Of a stretch of 37,980 nt of DNA, positions 7,591 to 20,274 are shown in pieces. Position 1 is the stretch's first letter; each line of letters begins with the position of its first letter. Below the pieces are notes generated by a model. The model was not told the DNA's origin. It searched no databases and saw only the letters and a program-made list of their open reading frames with translations. A program made the translations under genes and the position numbers. Source of the DNA: Actinomycetes bacterium (GTDB taxonomy: Bacteria > Actinomycetota > Acidimicrobiia > Acidimicrobiales > JAKAVM01); the NCBI GenBank assembly GCA_021817065.1, contig JAKAWH010000017.1, positions 1-37,980 on the forward strand, in the 5' to 3' direction.

Positions 7591-9153
7591 ATGTCCACCC
7601 TTCCGAACGGCATTCCCGGCACCCCCGTCTCCACCCCCCAGACCAGGTCCCGGTTGCTCGATACGGCAGTCGACCTCCTGACCGGAAAGGATCTCTCCCA
7701 CCTGGTGGAACTGGTGGCCTGGAGCAGCCGACCGGGGGTGTACGAGGCCCGAGCAATCGACGGCTACGTCCGCTTCCAGAAGCACGTGACCAACGGCACC
7801 CTCACTTTTCCCGTCGACGAGATCGAGGGACGCAATCCTCTCGGCGACCAGGACGTGACCCGCTTCTCTCCCCTCGAATCCGAATTGGCCTCGTGCCTCC
7901 CCGACCGGTCAGGCAATAGCTACCCCTACGCCTACGAGCACGTCGCCCAGGTGTTCGACCACCGGTGCGCGCCCGATATCATCGCCGTCCACACTGCAGC
8001 GCACCGCTACGACGCCAACATCGGCAATCACGGCTCACTCAGCATCGTCCAGGCGAGGGCCCCTTTTATCGCCTCCGGTCCCGGCATCGCCCGGAAAGGA
8101 CTGGTCGAGGGCCATTGCCGCCTCGTCGACCTGGCGCCGACCGTCCTGGAACTGTTGGGCGCCCCTACCGGCCCGGGGATCGGCCCCTCCGGGCTGGCCC
8201 AGGAAGTGGGACTTCACCTTTCCCGGCAGGACGGGCAGGTGGTCACCTCGATTCTCGACGCCTCGGGGGGACCTCCCCGCCGAGTTCTGGTCTTCCTGAT
8301 GGATGGCTGCAACGCCAACGTCCTCTACGACGCAGCCGCCCGCGGCCAGGTTCCCACCATCGCCGGCCTGATCGAATCGGGCACCGCCCTGTCCTACGGC
8401 GCTATCTCCACCCTGCCGACCGTGACCCTGGCCAACCACACCACCCTGATGACCGGGTGCCACCCTGCCCACCATGGAGTTCTCCACAACGCATGGTGGG
8501 ATCGGGAGGCAGCCAGCCAGGTGATCACCGAGTCGCTGGCCACCTGGCAGACGGCGATGCAATGGCTTCTCCCCGGAGTGGAGACCATCCACGAAGCACT
8601 CAAGAGATTCCGGCCCGGTGCAGTGACCTATGCGGTCAACGAGCCCGCCGATCGGGGAGCAGACTGGTCCACTTTCGAGGTGTTCCGACAGGGGCGGCAG
8701 ATGGAGATCATGCCCAACCTGGCAGGACCTTTTCCACTGGCCCATCCCGAAGTCGCGGACTTCTCGCCCCACACCCGGTTCGGCGTGGTGGCCGAGACGA
8801 TGGCGCTCAACCACGCTCTCGGGCTGTGGAAGGGCGAGCTGGACGGCCGTTCCTGGCCCCTCCCCGACCTTTGCTGGGTCAACCTTCCGCTCGCCGACTC
8901 CGTCTTCCACGACACCGGTCCCCATTCGGAGCTTTCCCGCCTCGCCCTCGCCGAGACCGATGCACGCATCTCCGCCATACTTCGTGCGGTAGAGACTGCC
9001 GGCGCCCGCGAGGAGACGGCGGTCTTCGTCGTGGCCGACCATGGCATGGAGCAGTCCGACCCCAACCTGACCGAGAGCTGGGAACCCGCCCTCTCGGGTG
9101 CGGGCATCGACTTCCGGGACGAGGCGCACGGGTTCATCTACCTGGAGCCCTGA
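7591..9153 (+). CDS. Alkaline phosphatase superfamily / type I phosphodiesterase-nucleotide pyrophosphatase protein
   Basis: RRVLVFLMDGCNANVLYDAAARGQVPTIAGLIESGTALSYGAISTLPTVTLANHTTLMTGCHPAHHGV (metal/nucleophile region) and C-terminal FVVADHGMEQSDP...HGFIYLEP. Confidence 0.88.
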   Translation: MSTLPNGIPGTPVSTPQTRSRLLDTAVDLLTGKDLSHLVELVAWSSRPGVYEARAIDGYVRFQKHVTNGTLTFPVDEIEGRNPLGDQDVTRFSPLESELASCLPDRSGNSYPYAYEHVAQVFDHRCAPDIIAVHTAAHRYDANIGNHGSLSIVQARAPFIASGPGIARKGLVEGHCRLVDLAPTVLELLGAPTGPGIGPSGLAQEVGLHLSRQDGQVVTSILDASGGPPRRVLVFLMDGCNANVLYDAAARGQVPTIAGLIESGTALSYGAISTLPTVTLANHTTLMTGCHPAHHGVLHNAWWDREAASQVITESLATWQTAMQWLLPGVETIHEALKRFRPGAVTYAVNEPADRGADWSTFEVFRQGRQMEIMPNLAGPFPLAHPEVADFSPHTRFGVVAETMALNHALGLWKGELDGRSWPLPDLCWVNLPLADSVFHDTGPHSELSRLALAETDARISAILRAVETAGAREETAVFVVADHGMEQSDPNLTESWEPALSGAGIDFRDEAHGFIYLEP

Positions 9154-9196
9154 GGAAGGCCGACCCGGCCTTGGGCTCCCTCACCGCCGGTCTCCG

Positions 9197-9224
9197 GCAG
9201 GCGGTTCAGGGCAGGCGGTTCAGG
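9197..9224. repeat. 14-bp tandem duplication at the 3' end of the LOG-family gene
   Basis: GCAGGCGGTTCAGG x2; the copies straddle the minus-strand stop codon at 9206. Confidence 0.9.
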
Positions 9225-10255
9225 GCATCGATCAGCTCGCGCAAGCGACCGTAGTGCTTCTTGTCGAAACGCAGGGCTATGCGCGCAAGGTCCAGGTGAT
9301 CGGCTCCGGCACGCTCCGGCGGCAGCGGCCCGACAGAGCGGATGGAGCCTCCCGAAAGGAGACCCGCGTACTCGGCGGAGAGATCCTTGAGCTGTGTTGC
9401 CGTGGGAGCGCGCTGCAACCGGATCACCAGCAGATCACCGACCCACCTGCACGAGTGGTAGTTCGAATAGAAACCGATGATCGCGTCTGCTGCCGTGTTC
9501 ACATCGTCGGTGATGGTGAAGAGCATCCGGTCCTCTGGCAATACGAGGCCACGTGCGACCAATTCGGTGATCACGAAGGAGGTCCATCGCTCCCAGTACC
9601 CGTCTCCGGGAACGTCTACGAGGACGATCGGCGCGGGTTGCGCCTTGCCGGTCTGGAGCAAGGTGAGCAATTCGAAGGTTTCGTCCATCGTCCCGAACCC
9701 GCCCGGAAGGACCGCGAATCCGTGGGACTCCTTCATCAGCATCAGCTTGCGGGTAAAGAAATATCTCATCTCGACTAGCTTTGGATCCGAAGCGATGAAA
9801 CGATTGGCGCTCTCGAAGGGGAGGCGGATCAGCACGCCGATCGCGTTGTCGATTCCGGCTCCTTCCATTCCCGCGGCCATGATCCCGGGTCCCGCACCGG
9901 TCACCACCATGAATCCGGCGCGAGCAACGGCCGCGGCCAGATCCCGTGCTTGGGAATAGGACGGATTGTCCGGAGCGACACGAGCCGAGCCGAAAATGGT
10001 TACCTTTCGCCGCTCCCGATAGGGACGGAACATTCGGAAGGCGTCCGCCATCTCCTCCAGGACGGCCCGGATGATCTTCAAATTGCCGGCGTCGGGTTCC
10101 TCTGCTGCCAGTTCAAGAACCGTGGAGAACATCGACGCGAAAAGAGTGCGGTGGTGCTCGACGCCGGCAGTGTCGAGAAACTGCTCCACGAGGTAGCCGT
10201 CCTCGTCGGACTCCTCCCCGATCTGGTTCTCGGGATTCCCCGGGATCTCCTCCAC
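9206..10255 (-). CDS. LOG-family / TIGR00730-type Rossmann-fold protein
   Basis: VTIFGSARVAPDNPSYSQARDLAAAVARAGFMVVTGAGPGIMAAGMEGA...MKESHGFAVLPGGFGTMDETFELLTLLQTGK: PGGxGTxxE motif. Confidence 0.88.
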   Translation of the reverse strand: MEEIPGNPENQIGEESDEDGYLVEQFLDTAGVEHHRTLFASMFSTVLELAAEEPDAGNLKIIRAVLEEMADAFRMFRPYRERRKVTIFGSARVAPDNPSYSQARDLAAAVARAGFMVVTGAGPGIMAAGMEGAGIDNAIGVLIRLPFESANRFIASDPKLVEMRYFFTRKLMLMKESHGFAVLPGGFGTMDETFELLTLLQTGKAQPAPIVLVDVPGDGYWERWTSFVITELVARGLVLPEDRMLFTITDDVNTAADAIIGFYSNYHSCRWVGDLLVIRLQRAPTATQLKDLSAEYAGLLSGGSIRSVGPLPPERAGADHLDLARIALRFDKKHYGRLRELIDALNRLP

Positions 10256-10424
10256 GTCACGACACTAACCGCATAACGGCTTTGCCGGTCCAATGGCTCT
10301 AGGATCTGTGCCACTGTGAACAAGAGGAAGTTCTTGCGCTCAAGCCGATTTGTCCCGCTCCGTGCTGCAACCCGGCCGGTCCGCGCCGGCCACGTCTGCG
10401 CTGGCCCGTGCAATCTCTAACCCA

Positions 10425-11543
10425 ATGATCGTCGGGGTCCCCACTGAGGTGAAGCCGGGCGAGAACCGGGTGGCAGTCACTCCCGATGGAGTGCGCGAGC
10501 TCGTGCACATGGGCCACCGGGTGCTGGTACAGTCCGGTGCCGGGCTCGGTTCGTCCCTGGACGACGCCTCGTTCGCCGCCGCGGGAGCCGAGTTGGTCAC
10601 GGCCGAGAGCGCATGGGAAGCCGAACTGGTGGTCAAGGTCAAAGAGCCCCAGCTCTCCGAGTTTGGCTATCTGCGCGCCGGTATGGCTCTTTTCGCCTAC
10701 CTCCACCTCGCCGCCTATCCGGAGGTCGCCCGGGCCCTGGTGGACGCCCGGGTCACCGCCATCGCCTATGAGACCGTGCAGAGACCCGACGGGGCACTCC
10801 CCCTTCTCGCCCCGATGTCTGAGGTGGCAGGCCGGATGGCACCCCAGATCGGGGCCCACTTCCTGGAGCGGGGACACGGTGGCCGCGGCATCCTGCTCGG
10901 GGGAGCCCCCGGTACCCGGCCGGCCCGGGTGGTCGTTCTGGGAGCAGGGAACGTCGGGTGGAACGCCGCCTGGATTGCTCAGGGCATGGAGGCGGAGGTA
11001 CTCCTTCTTGATCGGGACATCGACCGGCTCCGGTGGGTCGATCAGATTCATCGCGGAAGGATAATGACTCTTGCTTCGAACCGCGGGGTGGTCGAGCGCT
11101 CCGTCGCCGATGCCGACCTTGTAATCGGGGCAGTGCTGGTGGCAGGGGGCAAAGCTCCGGTGGTAGTGAGCGAGCAGATGGTGGCATCGATGAAGCCGGG
11201 GTCGGTGATCGTCGACGTGGCAGTGGACCAGGGAGGATGCATAGAGACCACCCGAGAGACCACCCACGACAGCCCTGTGTACGTCGACCACGGCGTCCTC
11301 CATTACGCGGTGGGCAATATTCCGGCGGCGGTGCCCCATACGTCCACCTATGCCCTGACCAACGCGACCATTCCCGGACTGGTCGAGCTCGCCACCAAGG
11401 GTGTCGCCGCTGCCCTGGCGAGCAATCCTTCCCTGACACGCGGGCTCAATGTAGCTGCCGGAGCGGTGGTCAACGACCATGTGGCAGAAGTCCTGGCTGA
11501 TCTTCCATCTGCCGGGCTGGTAGATGTGGTGGCGTCTCTATGA
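10425..11543 (+). CDS. ald: Alanine dehydrogenase
   Basis: MIVGVPTEVKPGENRVAVTPDGVRELVHMGHRVLVQSGAGLGSSLDDASF...VVVLGAGNVGWNAAWIAQGM...YAVGNIPAAVPHTSTYALTNAT. Confidence 0.94.
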   Translation: MIVGVPTEVKPGENRVAVTPDGVRELVHMGHRVLVQSGAGLGSSLDDASFAAAGAELVTAESAWEAELVVKVKEPQLSEFGYLRAGMALFAYLHLAAYPEVARALVDARVTAIAYETVQRPDGALPLLAPMSEVAGRMAPQIGAHFLERGHGGRGILLGGAPGTRPARVVVLGAGNVGWNAAWIAQGMEAEVLLLDRDIDRLRWVDQIHRGRIMTLASNRGVVERSVADADLVIGAVLVAGGKAPVVVSEQMVASMKPGSVIVDVAVDQGGCIETTRETTHDSPVYVDHGVLHYAVGNIPAAVPHTSTYALTNATIPGLVELATKGVAAALASNPSLTRGLNVAAGAVVNDHVAEVLADLPSAGLVDVVASL

Positions 11544-11614
11544 GAACGACCGAGGTCTCGCTCCACCCCGGGGCGCAACCGCCCGGACCTTGACCGGGAC
11601 GCAACCGGAGGAAG

Positions 11615-11632
11615 AAGGGACTTTAGTCCCTT
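11615..11632. promoter_or_regulatory. DosR-box-like palindrome AAGGGACTTTAGTCCCTT
   Basis: Perfect 8-bp inverted repeat; core GGGACTWWAGTCCC matches the known mycobacterial DosR consensus; adjacent TTGACA at 11631; 34 bp before the next ORF. Confidence 0.65.
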
Positions 11633-11665
11633 GACACGATTTAGCCGGTTCGCAAGGGTAACGGC

Positions 11666-12301
11666 ATGAACGTCCTCATGGTCGAAACGCTCTCACCCTT
11701 GGCGGCAGAGACAGCCGGCGTCCTGCGCACTGCGGGCGTTCAGGTTCGTAGCTGCCGCGACAGCCTGGACGGATTCGCTTGCCGGGCACTCCGGGGCGGT
11801 GATTGCCCGTTCGACACGGGTCCCATCGACGCAGCCGTTGCCGTGCGGGCCGGTAACGGTGCAATTACCACCTTCGGCGGAAACCGAGACACCGTCCCTG
11901 GCCTGGACGAGCAGGGGATCGCCTGCTCGATTCGTCGCCACGTGCCACTAGTGATGGTGTGCGACACCGGCGACCCTTGGGGAGGTCCCTTTGACGAGTG
12001 GATCGAAGCCGCCTGCGTCCATGACGAGGTGGGCGAGGAAATAGAGGCAGTCGTGGAAGGGCGTTCGGAGACCTATTCCGCGGTTGCCACCAAGGCACTG
12101 GGCGATGCTCTCCGGATCTACGGCGTGGAGGCTGCATCTCCTTCTGCTTCGGTAGTCCGCAAGAATGGGCAGCTCGCAGCCACCATCGGCCTACCAGCTG
12201 GGCTGGACGGCGACGTGAAAGATGGGTGCGCCGTCAAGGTTCACGACGCACTCCACGCCTTCGACCCGTGGATCGCCACCATCAACGTAACGATCACCTG
12301 A
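11666..12301 (+). CDS. Hypothetical protein, 211 aa
   Basis: MNVLMVETLSPLAAETAGVLRTAGVQVRSCRDSLDGFACRALRGGDCPFDTGPIDAAVAVRAGNG...; coherent ORF flanked by intergenic sequence. Confidence 0.75.
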   Translation: MNVLMVETLSPLAAETAGVLRTAGVQVRSCRDSLDGFACRALRGGDCPFDTGPIDAAVAVRAGNGAITTFGGNRDTVPGLDEQGIACSIRRHVPLVMVCDTGDPWGGPFDEWIEAACVHDEVGEEIEAVVEGRSETYSAVATKALGDALRIYGVEAASPSASVVRKNGQLAATIGLPAGLDGDVKDGCAVKVHDALHAFDPWIATINVTIT

Positions 12302-12340
12302 CGAGGTGGGCCGGAAAGCCCATTCGTTACCGATCGAGCC

Positions 12341-13240
12341 TCAAACGTCCAGGAATCGCCTAAGGGCCAGCGCGGAGCCCCCTGCCCCGATGATCGCACC
12401 GAAGGCGATCAGCAGCAGGTAGATGATCACCGTCTCTCCGGTTGAGGCGGTCATCGGCTGAAGGAGCTGTATCTTGTTCTCCGAGATCAGCTTGCGAAAC
12501 TCGCTGGCGAAGAAGGTCGTCAACCCGCAGCCAATCGCCGCTCCCACCACCCCCTGGATGAGACCCTCGGCCATGAAAGGGATCCTGATGAACCAGTTGG
12601 TGGCCCCCACCAGCTTCATCACCCCCACCTCTTTGCGCCGGGAGTAGATGGCGAGGCGGATCGAGTTGAGGATCAACACCACTGACGAGACCAGCAAGCC
12701 CAATGCCGCCACCACCGCTGCCACTTGCAAGAACTTGGAGAGCTTGAGGAGCTGCTCGACCTCGCCTTTGGCGTACTCGACTGCGCTCACTCCCGGCTGG
12801 TTGGTGAACTCGGCCCCCACCTGGCTGGCCTGGGAAGCGTGATTCAGCTTGATGCGGAAAGAAACCGGGAGTTGAGACGGCGCCGTGATAGCACCGCGCA
12901 GGGTGGGATCGTTGGCGAACATCTTCTGGTACTCGACGAACGCGCATTCCTGATTGCAGAAGGTCTCCTTGGCGACCTGCGGCATGTTGGAAAGCTGGCT
13001 CTCCACCGCTTTGGCTTGCGGATCGCTCCGGGCGGTGACATTGCCGTTCATGAAGATCGCAACAGTGACGCCGCTCTGCCAGCGCGCAGTCGCGTGGTCG
13101 ACCTCTTGGCGGAAGAGGGCCGCGACCCCGACAAACGAGAGGGAAAAAGCCACCGTCACGATGGCGGCGAAGCTCACCATCCAGTTCCGCCACAGGTTGG
13201 TGGACGTCTCTTTGACGACGTATTCGAAGGGAACTGCCAT
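12341..13240 (-). CDS. ftsX: Cell division ABC transporter permease FtsX
   Basis: MAVPFEYVVKETSTNLWRNWMVSFAAIVTVAFSLSFVG...YSRRKEVGVMKLVGATNWFIRIPFMAEGLIQGVVGA; adjacent to ftsE. Confidence 0.95.
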   Translation of the reverse strand: MAVPFEYVVKETSTNLWRNWMVSFAAIVTVAFSLSFVGVAALFRQEVDHATARWQSGVTVAIFMNGNVTARSDPQAKAVESQLSNMPQVAKETFCNQECAFVEYQKMFANDPTLRGAITAPSQLPVSFRIKLNHASQASQVGAEFTNQPGVSAVEYAKGEVEQLLKLSKFLQVAAVVAALGLLVSSVVLILNSIRLAIYSRRKEVGVMKLVGATNWFIRIPFMAEGLIQGVVGAAIGCGLTTFFASEFRKLISENKIQLLQPMTASTGETVIIYLLLIAFGAIIGAGGSALALRRFLDV

Positions 13241-13250
13241 CAGTTATCGG

Positions 13251-13940
13251 TCAGGTCCCGTACCCGTAGATGCCCCGGACCTGGTCGCGCATCACGTGCC
13301 CGTGAGCTAGCTCGATCACCCTCCGGCGCATCGAGTCGACGATCACGAAATCGTGGGTGGCCATGATGACGGTAGTCCCGGTCTTGTTGATCCGATCCAG
13401 CAGCCGCATGATGCCGCGGGTGGTAGCCGGATCCAGGTTCCCGGTTGGCTCGTCGGCCAGCAGCACCAGGGGGCGGTTCACAAAAGCCCGCGCAATGGCG
13501 ACCCGCTGCTGCTCACCACCCGAGAGCTCGTTTGGCAGCCGGTCCGACTTCTTGGCCAGCCCCACCAAATCGAGCACCTGGGGGACCTGGGTGGCGATGA
13601 TGTGGCGGGGCCGCCCGATCACCTCAAGCGCAAAAGCGACGTTCTCGGAAACCGTCTTGTTGGGGAGAAGCCGGAAGTCCTGGAAGACGCAACCTAGATT
13701 TCGCCGAAGGTAGGGAACCTTCCAGGTCGACAACCGGCCGATCTGCTTGCCAGCGACCCAAATCTTCCCAGAGTCAGGTACTTCCTCGCGCAGCAGCAGC
13801 CGGAGAAAAGTCGTCTTGCCCGACCCGCTTGGGCCGACCAGGAACACGAACTCGCCCTTCTGGATGTCGGTCGTGCACGCTTCCAGCGCCATGATCGACC
13901 CATCCTTGTAGGTCTTGGTGACGTTCTCGAAACGGATCAT
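13251..13940 (-). CDS. ftsE: Cell division ATP-binding protein FtsE
   Basis: [72 protein letters not shown]. Confidence 0.96.
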   Translation of the reverse strand: MIRFENVTKTYKDGSIMALEACTTDIQKGEFVFLVGPSGSGKTTFLRLLLREEVPDSGKIWVAGKQIGRLSTWKVPYLRRNLGCVFQDFRLLPNKTVSENVAFALEVIGRPRHIIATQVPQVLDLVGLAKKSDRLPNELSGGEQQRVAIARAFVNRPLVLLADEPTGNLDPATTRGIMRLLDRINKTGTTVIMATHDFVIVDSMRRRVIELAHGHVMRDQVRGIYGYGT

Positions 13941-13954
13941 GACTACCGGCGAGC

Positions 13955-15061
13955 TTACCCGGCTCGTTCGCGTTGCCAGCGAAGGAATGCGTCGATGAAT
14001 TCGTCCAGATCGCCGTCGAGCACGCCGTCGACGTTGCCCTCCTGATGGTCGGTGCGAAGATCCTTCACCATGCGGTACGGGGCCAGCACGTACGAGCGGA
14101 TCTGGCTCCCCCAGGATATCTCCGCCTTGGGGCCGCTCAAGCCCTCCAGTTCGGCTCGTCGCTGCTGACGACCCAGCTCAGCCAGCTTGGCTCCAAGGAT
14201 CTGCATGGCTCGTGCCTTGTTCTGGAACTGGCTCCGCTCGTTCTGGCACGAGACCACCAGACCGGTCGGCAGGTGGGTGATCCGGACCGCCGAATCAGTG
14301 ACGTTGACGTGCTGGCCTCCTGCTCCGGACGACCGGTAGGTGTCGATTCGCAGGTCCTTGTCGTCGATCTCGACGTCCCGGGACGCATCCTCGACGAATG
14401 GAGTCACGTCGAACGAGGAGAAGCTGGTCTGCCGCCGATGGGCGGAATCAAAAGGCGACATGCGTACCAGACGATGGACGCCCCTCTCGGCACACAGGAG
14501 CCCGTAGGCAAAGCGGCCCTTGACGATGAAGGTTGCCGACTGGATACCCGCCTCCTGACCCGGAGACGCCTCGTCGAGCTCGACGTCGAAGCCGCGGCGC
14601 TCGGCCCACCTCAGGTACATCCGGAGCATCATCTCTGCCCAGTCCTGCGCGTCGGTCCCGCCCTCCCCCGAATGGATCTCGCAAACCGCGTCTCCCTCGT
14701 CATACTCCCCGGAAAAGAGGGCACGCAGCTCCAGTGCATCGAGCCGGCGCCCGAGATCGCGCACCAGGTCAGCGATCTCCTCCTCGACAGACTCGTCCTC
14801 CTCCTCGGTGGCGAGCTGGTAGAGCGCTTCGGCATCCGAGTGCTTCGAGCGCAGCGAGGCGAGCAGATCGGCGTCGTCCTTGTCGCGTCCGTACGCGGTG
14901 GTGATTGCCTTGGCCGACTCGGGATCGTCCCACAAACCGGGGCGAGACATTTCCCTCTCTGCTTCGGCGATACGCGTCCGGAGCGCGTCGAGGTTCAGGT
15001 AAGCCTCCGCCTCGGAAACCCGCTTGCCGAGCGCGGCGAGATCAGCATCGTAATCCCGCAA
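13955..15061 (-). CDS. prfB: Peptide chain release factor 2
   Basis: [30 protein letters not shown]...[44 protein letters not shown] motif; no programmed frameshift needed. Confidence 0.96.
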   Translation of the reverse strand: MRDYDADLAALGKRVSEAEAYLNLDALRTRIAEAEREMSRPGLWDDPESAKAITTAYGRDKDDADLLASLRSKHSDAEALYQLATEEEDESVEEEIADLVRDLGRRLDALELRALFSGEYDEGDAVCEIHSGEGGTDAQDWAEMMLRMYLRWAERRGFDVELDEASPGQEAGIQSATFIVKGRFAYGLLCAERGVHRLVRMSPFDSAHRRQTSFSSFDVTPFVEDASRDVEIDDKDLRIDTYRSSGAGGQHVNVTDSAVRITHLPTGLVVSCQNERSQFQNKARAMQILGAKLAELGRQQRRAELEGLSGPKAEISWGSQIRSYVLAPYRMVKDLRTDHQEGNVDGVLDGDLDEFIDAFLRWQRERAG

Positions 15062-15064
15062 TTC

Positions 15065-17905
<2,841 letters not shown>

Positions 17906-18000
17906 GATCCGCCAATCCTACTTCCCCGGACCTACCGGGCCGGGGAAGAGGGAACCGTTCCCGCATAGTCGTGGGCGAGCAACACCAGCCTTTCGGCAAC

Positions 18001-18031
18001 GCGGGCGCCCACCGAAGAGGCAGGCGCCCGC
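18001..18031. terminator. Hairpin between hpf and secA (possible attenuator/terminator)
   Basis: GCGGGCGCC (18001-18009) / GGCGCCCGC (18023-18031) perfect 9-bp stem; no clear U-tract. Confidence 0.35.
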
Positions 18032-18090
18032 TTCCCTCGGGGGAGCAGCACCAGTGCCTCGGTTGCAGGCGGGCCGGTCCCCCCTGGTAG

Positions 18091-18384
18091 TTAGTGGACC
18101 TTCAGCTTCTCCACCCGGTGAATCGCCTTGCCGAAGACCCGGTCGAGCGCCGCCCCGGGCGCCGGACCTGCTGCCTTGACGCGGATGACCCGCCGCCGTG
18201 CTCCTACTACTACCAGGTTGCATACATCCTTATCGGCGATGCGGGGGTTCTTCTCTTCCGTGAAGCGGACTTCCGCCCGCTCTACCCCGCCCACGTACCG
18301 TCCCAGCCGGGCAACCTTGTCCTCGGCGGTCTGGATGAGCCCTCGGGTGAGATGCAGATTCTTCCCGCTCACCTCGACGTCCAT
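18091..18384 (-). CDS. raiA: Ribosome hibernation-promoting factor (short HPF/RaiA)
   Basis: MDVEVSGKNLHLTRGLIQTAEDKVARLGRYVGGVERAEVRFTEEKNPRIADKDVCNLVVVGARRRVIRVKAAGPAPGAALDRVFGKAIHRVEKLKVH; SD GGAGGTGAC upstream. Confidence 0.88.
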   Translation of the reverse strand: MDVEVSGKNLHLTRGLIQTAEDKVARLGRYVGGVERAEVRFTEEKNPRIADKDVCNLVVVGARRRVIRVKAAGPAPGAALDRVFGKAIHRVEKLKVH

Positions 18385-18424
18385 GCTGTCACCTCCAGTC
18401 ACGTATATTCGGCTAGGTCATGGT

Positions 18425-18447
18425 GATCGCCCGGCAGCCGGGCGATC
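18425..18447. other. Strong hairpin between the structured RNA and hpf
   Basis: GATCGCCCGG-CAG-CCGGGCGATC, perfect 10-bp stem with a 3-nt loop; no U-tract on the minus strand. Confidence 0.7.
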
Positions 18448-18465
18448 TATGTCATTTCAGGTACT

Positions 18466-18777
18466 CACATAAGGGTCGCGTACGGCTGACCTGGTCTTTG
18501 CCCCCACACTCGCCTGCTGCGAGGCTGCCCGGCCCGGTTCCCGGCGGCAAGGTCGACCAGATGTCCCGACAGGGTGGAGCACCTGGCCTCGCATAGCCCA
18601 GCGGTACCGTGGGTGGCCGGCTTCCCCTCTTCGCGCCCGGCCTCCCCGGCGGGGAGGAACGGACGGCAGGGCTTACTTCTAAACCGCGCCATGCTCAGCA
18701 ACGAATGTTGCCTTATGTGGGTCGTTTCGCCCGCGGCTGGCATCGACTTGCAACCACAGACCCGTACGCGACCCATC
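18466..18777 (-). ncRNA. Candidate raiA-motif structured noncoding RNA upstream of hpf/raiA
   Basis: Perfect 13-bp closing helix GGGTCGCGTACGG (18774-18762, minus) with CCGTACGCGACCC (18485-18473); additional 9-bp pairing CACATAAGG/CCTTATGTG (18719-18711 with 18474-18466); internal GC hairpins; -10-like TAGAAT (18789-18784) placing the TSS near 18777; immediately upstream of raiA. Confidence 0.6.
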
Positions 18778-18783
18778 ACGAGA

Positions 18784-18812
18784 ATTCTACGCCGGCCGGA
18801 CGAAAAAGTCTC
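18784..18812 (-). promoter_or_regulatory. Promoter candidate for the structured RNA
   Basis: GAGACT - 17 nt - TAGAAT on the minus strand; a TSS 7 nt downstream would lie 3 nt before the closing helix. Confidence 0.45.
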
Positions 18813-18890
18813 CGAGAGAATTATTGCGATCGCGCTACAGAGGGTGGTGCCGAAGTCAGGCGGTAATCGAGGCGATTCCGGGGCCGGCGA

Positions 18891-20222
<1,332 letters not shown>

Positions 20223-20274
20223 CTATGCGAAGTGGGCCAGCCTACAGCCGCCAGCTCTGGCAGCGGGGGTCCGG

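Noticed and set aside
8035-9129. 364-aa minus-strand ORF opposite the AP-family gene
   Set aside because: Antisense shadow ORF; catalytic motifs are on the plus strand.
10299-11480. 393-aa minus-strand ORF opposite ald
   Set aside because: Antisense shadow; His/Arg/Gly-rich and without motifs.
13955-15061. Programmed +1 frameshift in prfB
   Set aside because: The gene reads as a single frame from [12 protein letters not shown] to the stop, with no early in-frame TGA to bypass.
18466-18777. RNase P RNA or tmRNA as identity of the structured RNA
   Set aside because: No GAGGAAAGTCCG-type RNase P core, and no tRNA-like GTTCGA...CCA end or tag-peptide signature of tmRNA.
18465-18779. 104-aa minus-strand ORF (MMGRVRVCGCKSMPAAGE...)
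   Set aside because: Covers almost exactly the structured RNA element; composition is not protein-like and helices explain the sequence constraints better.
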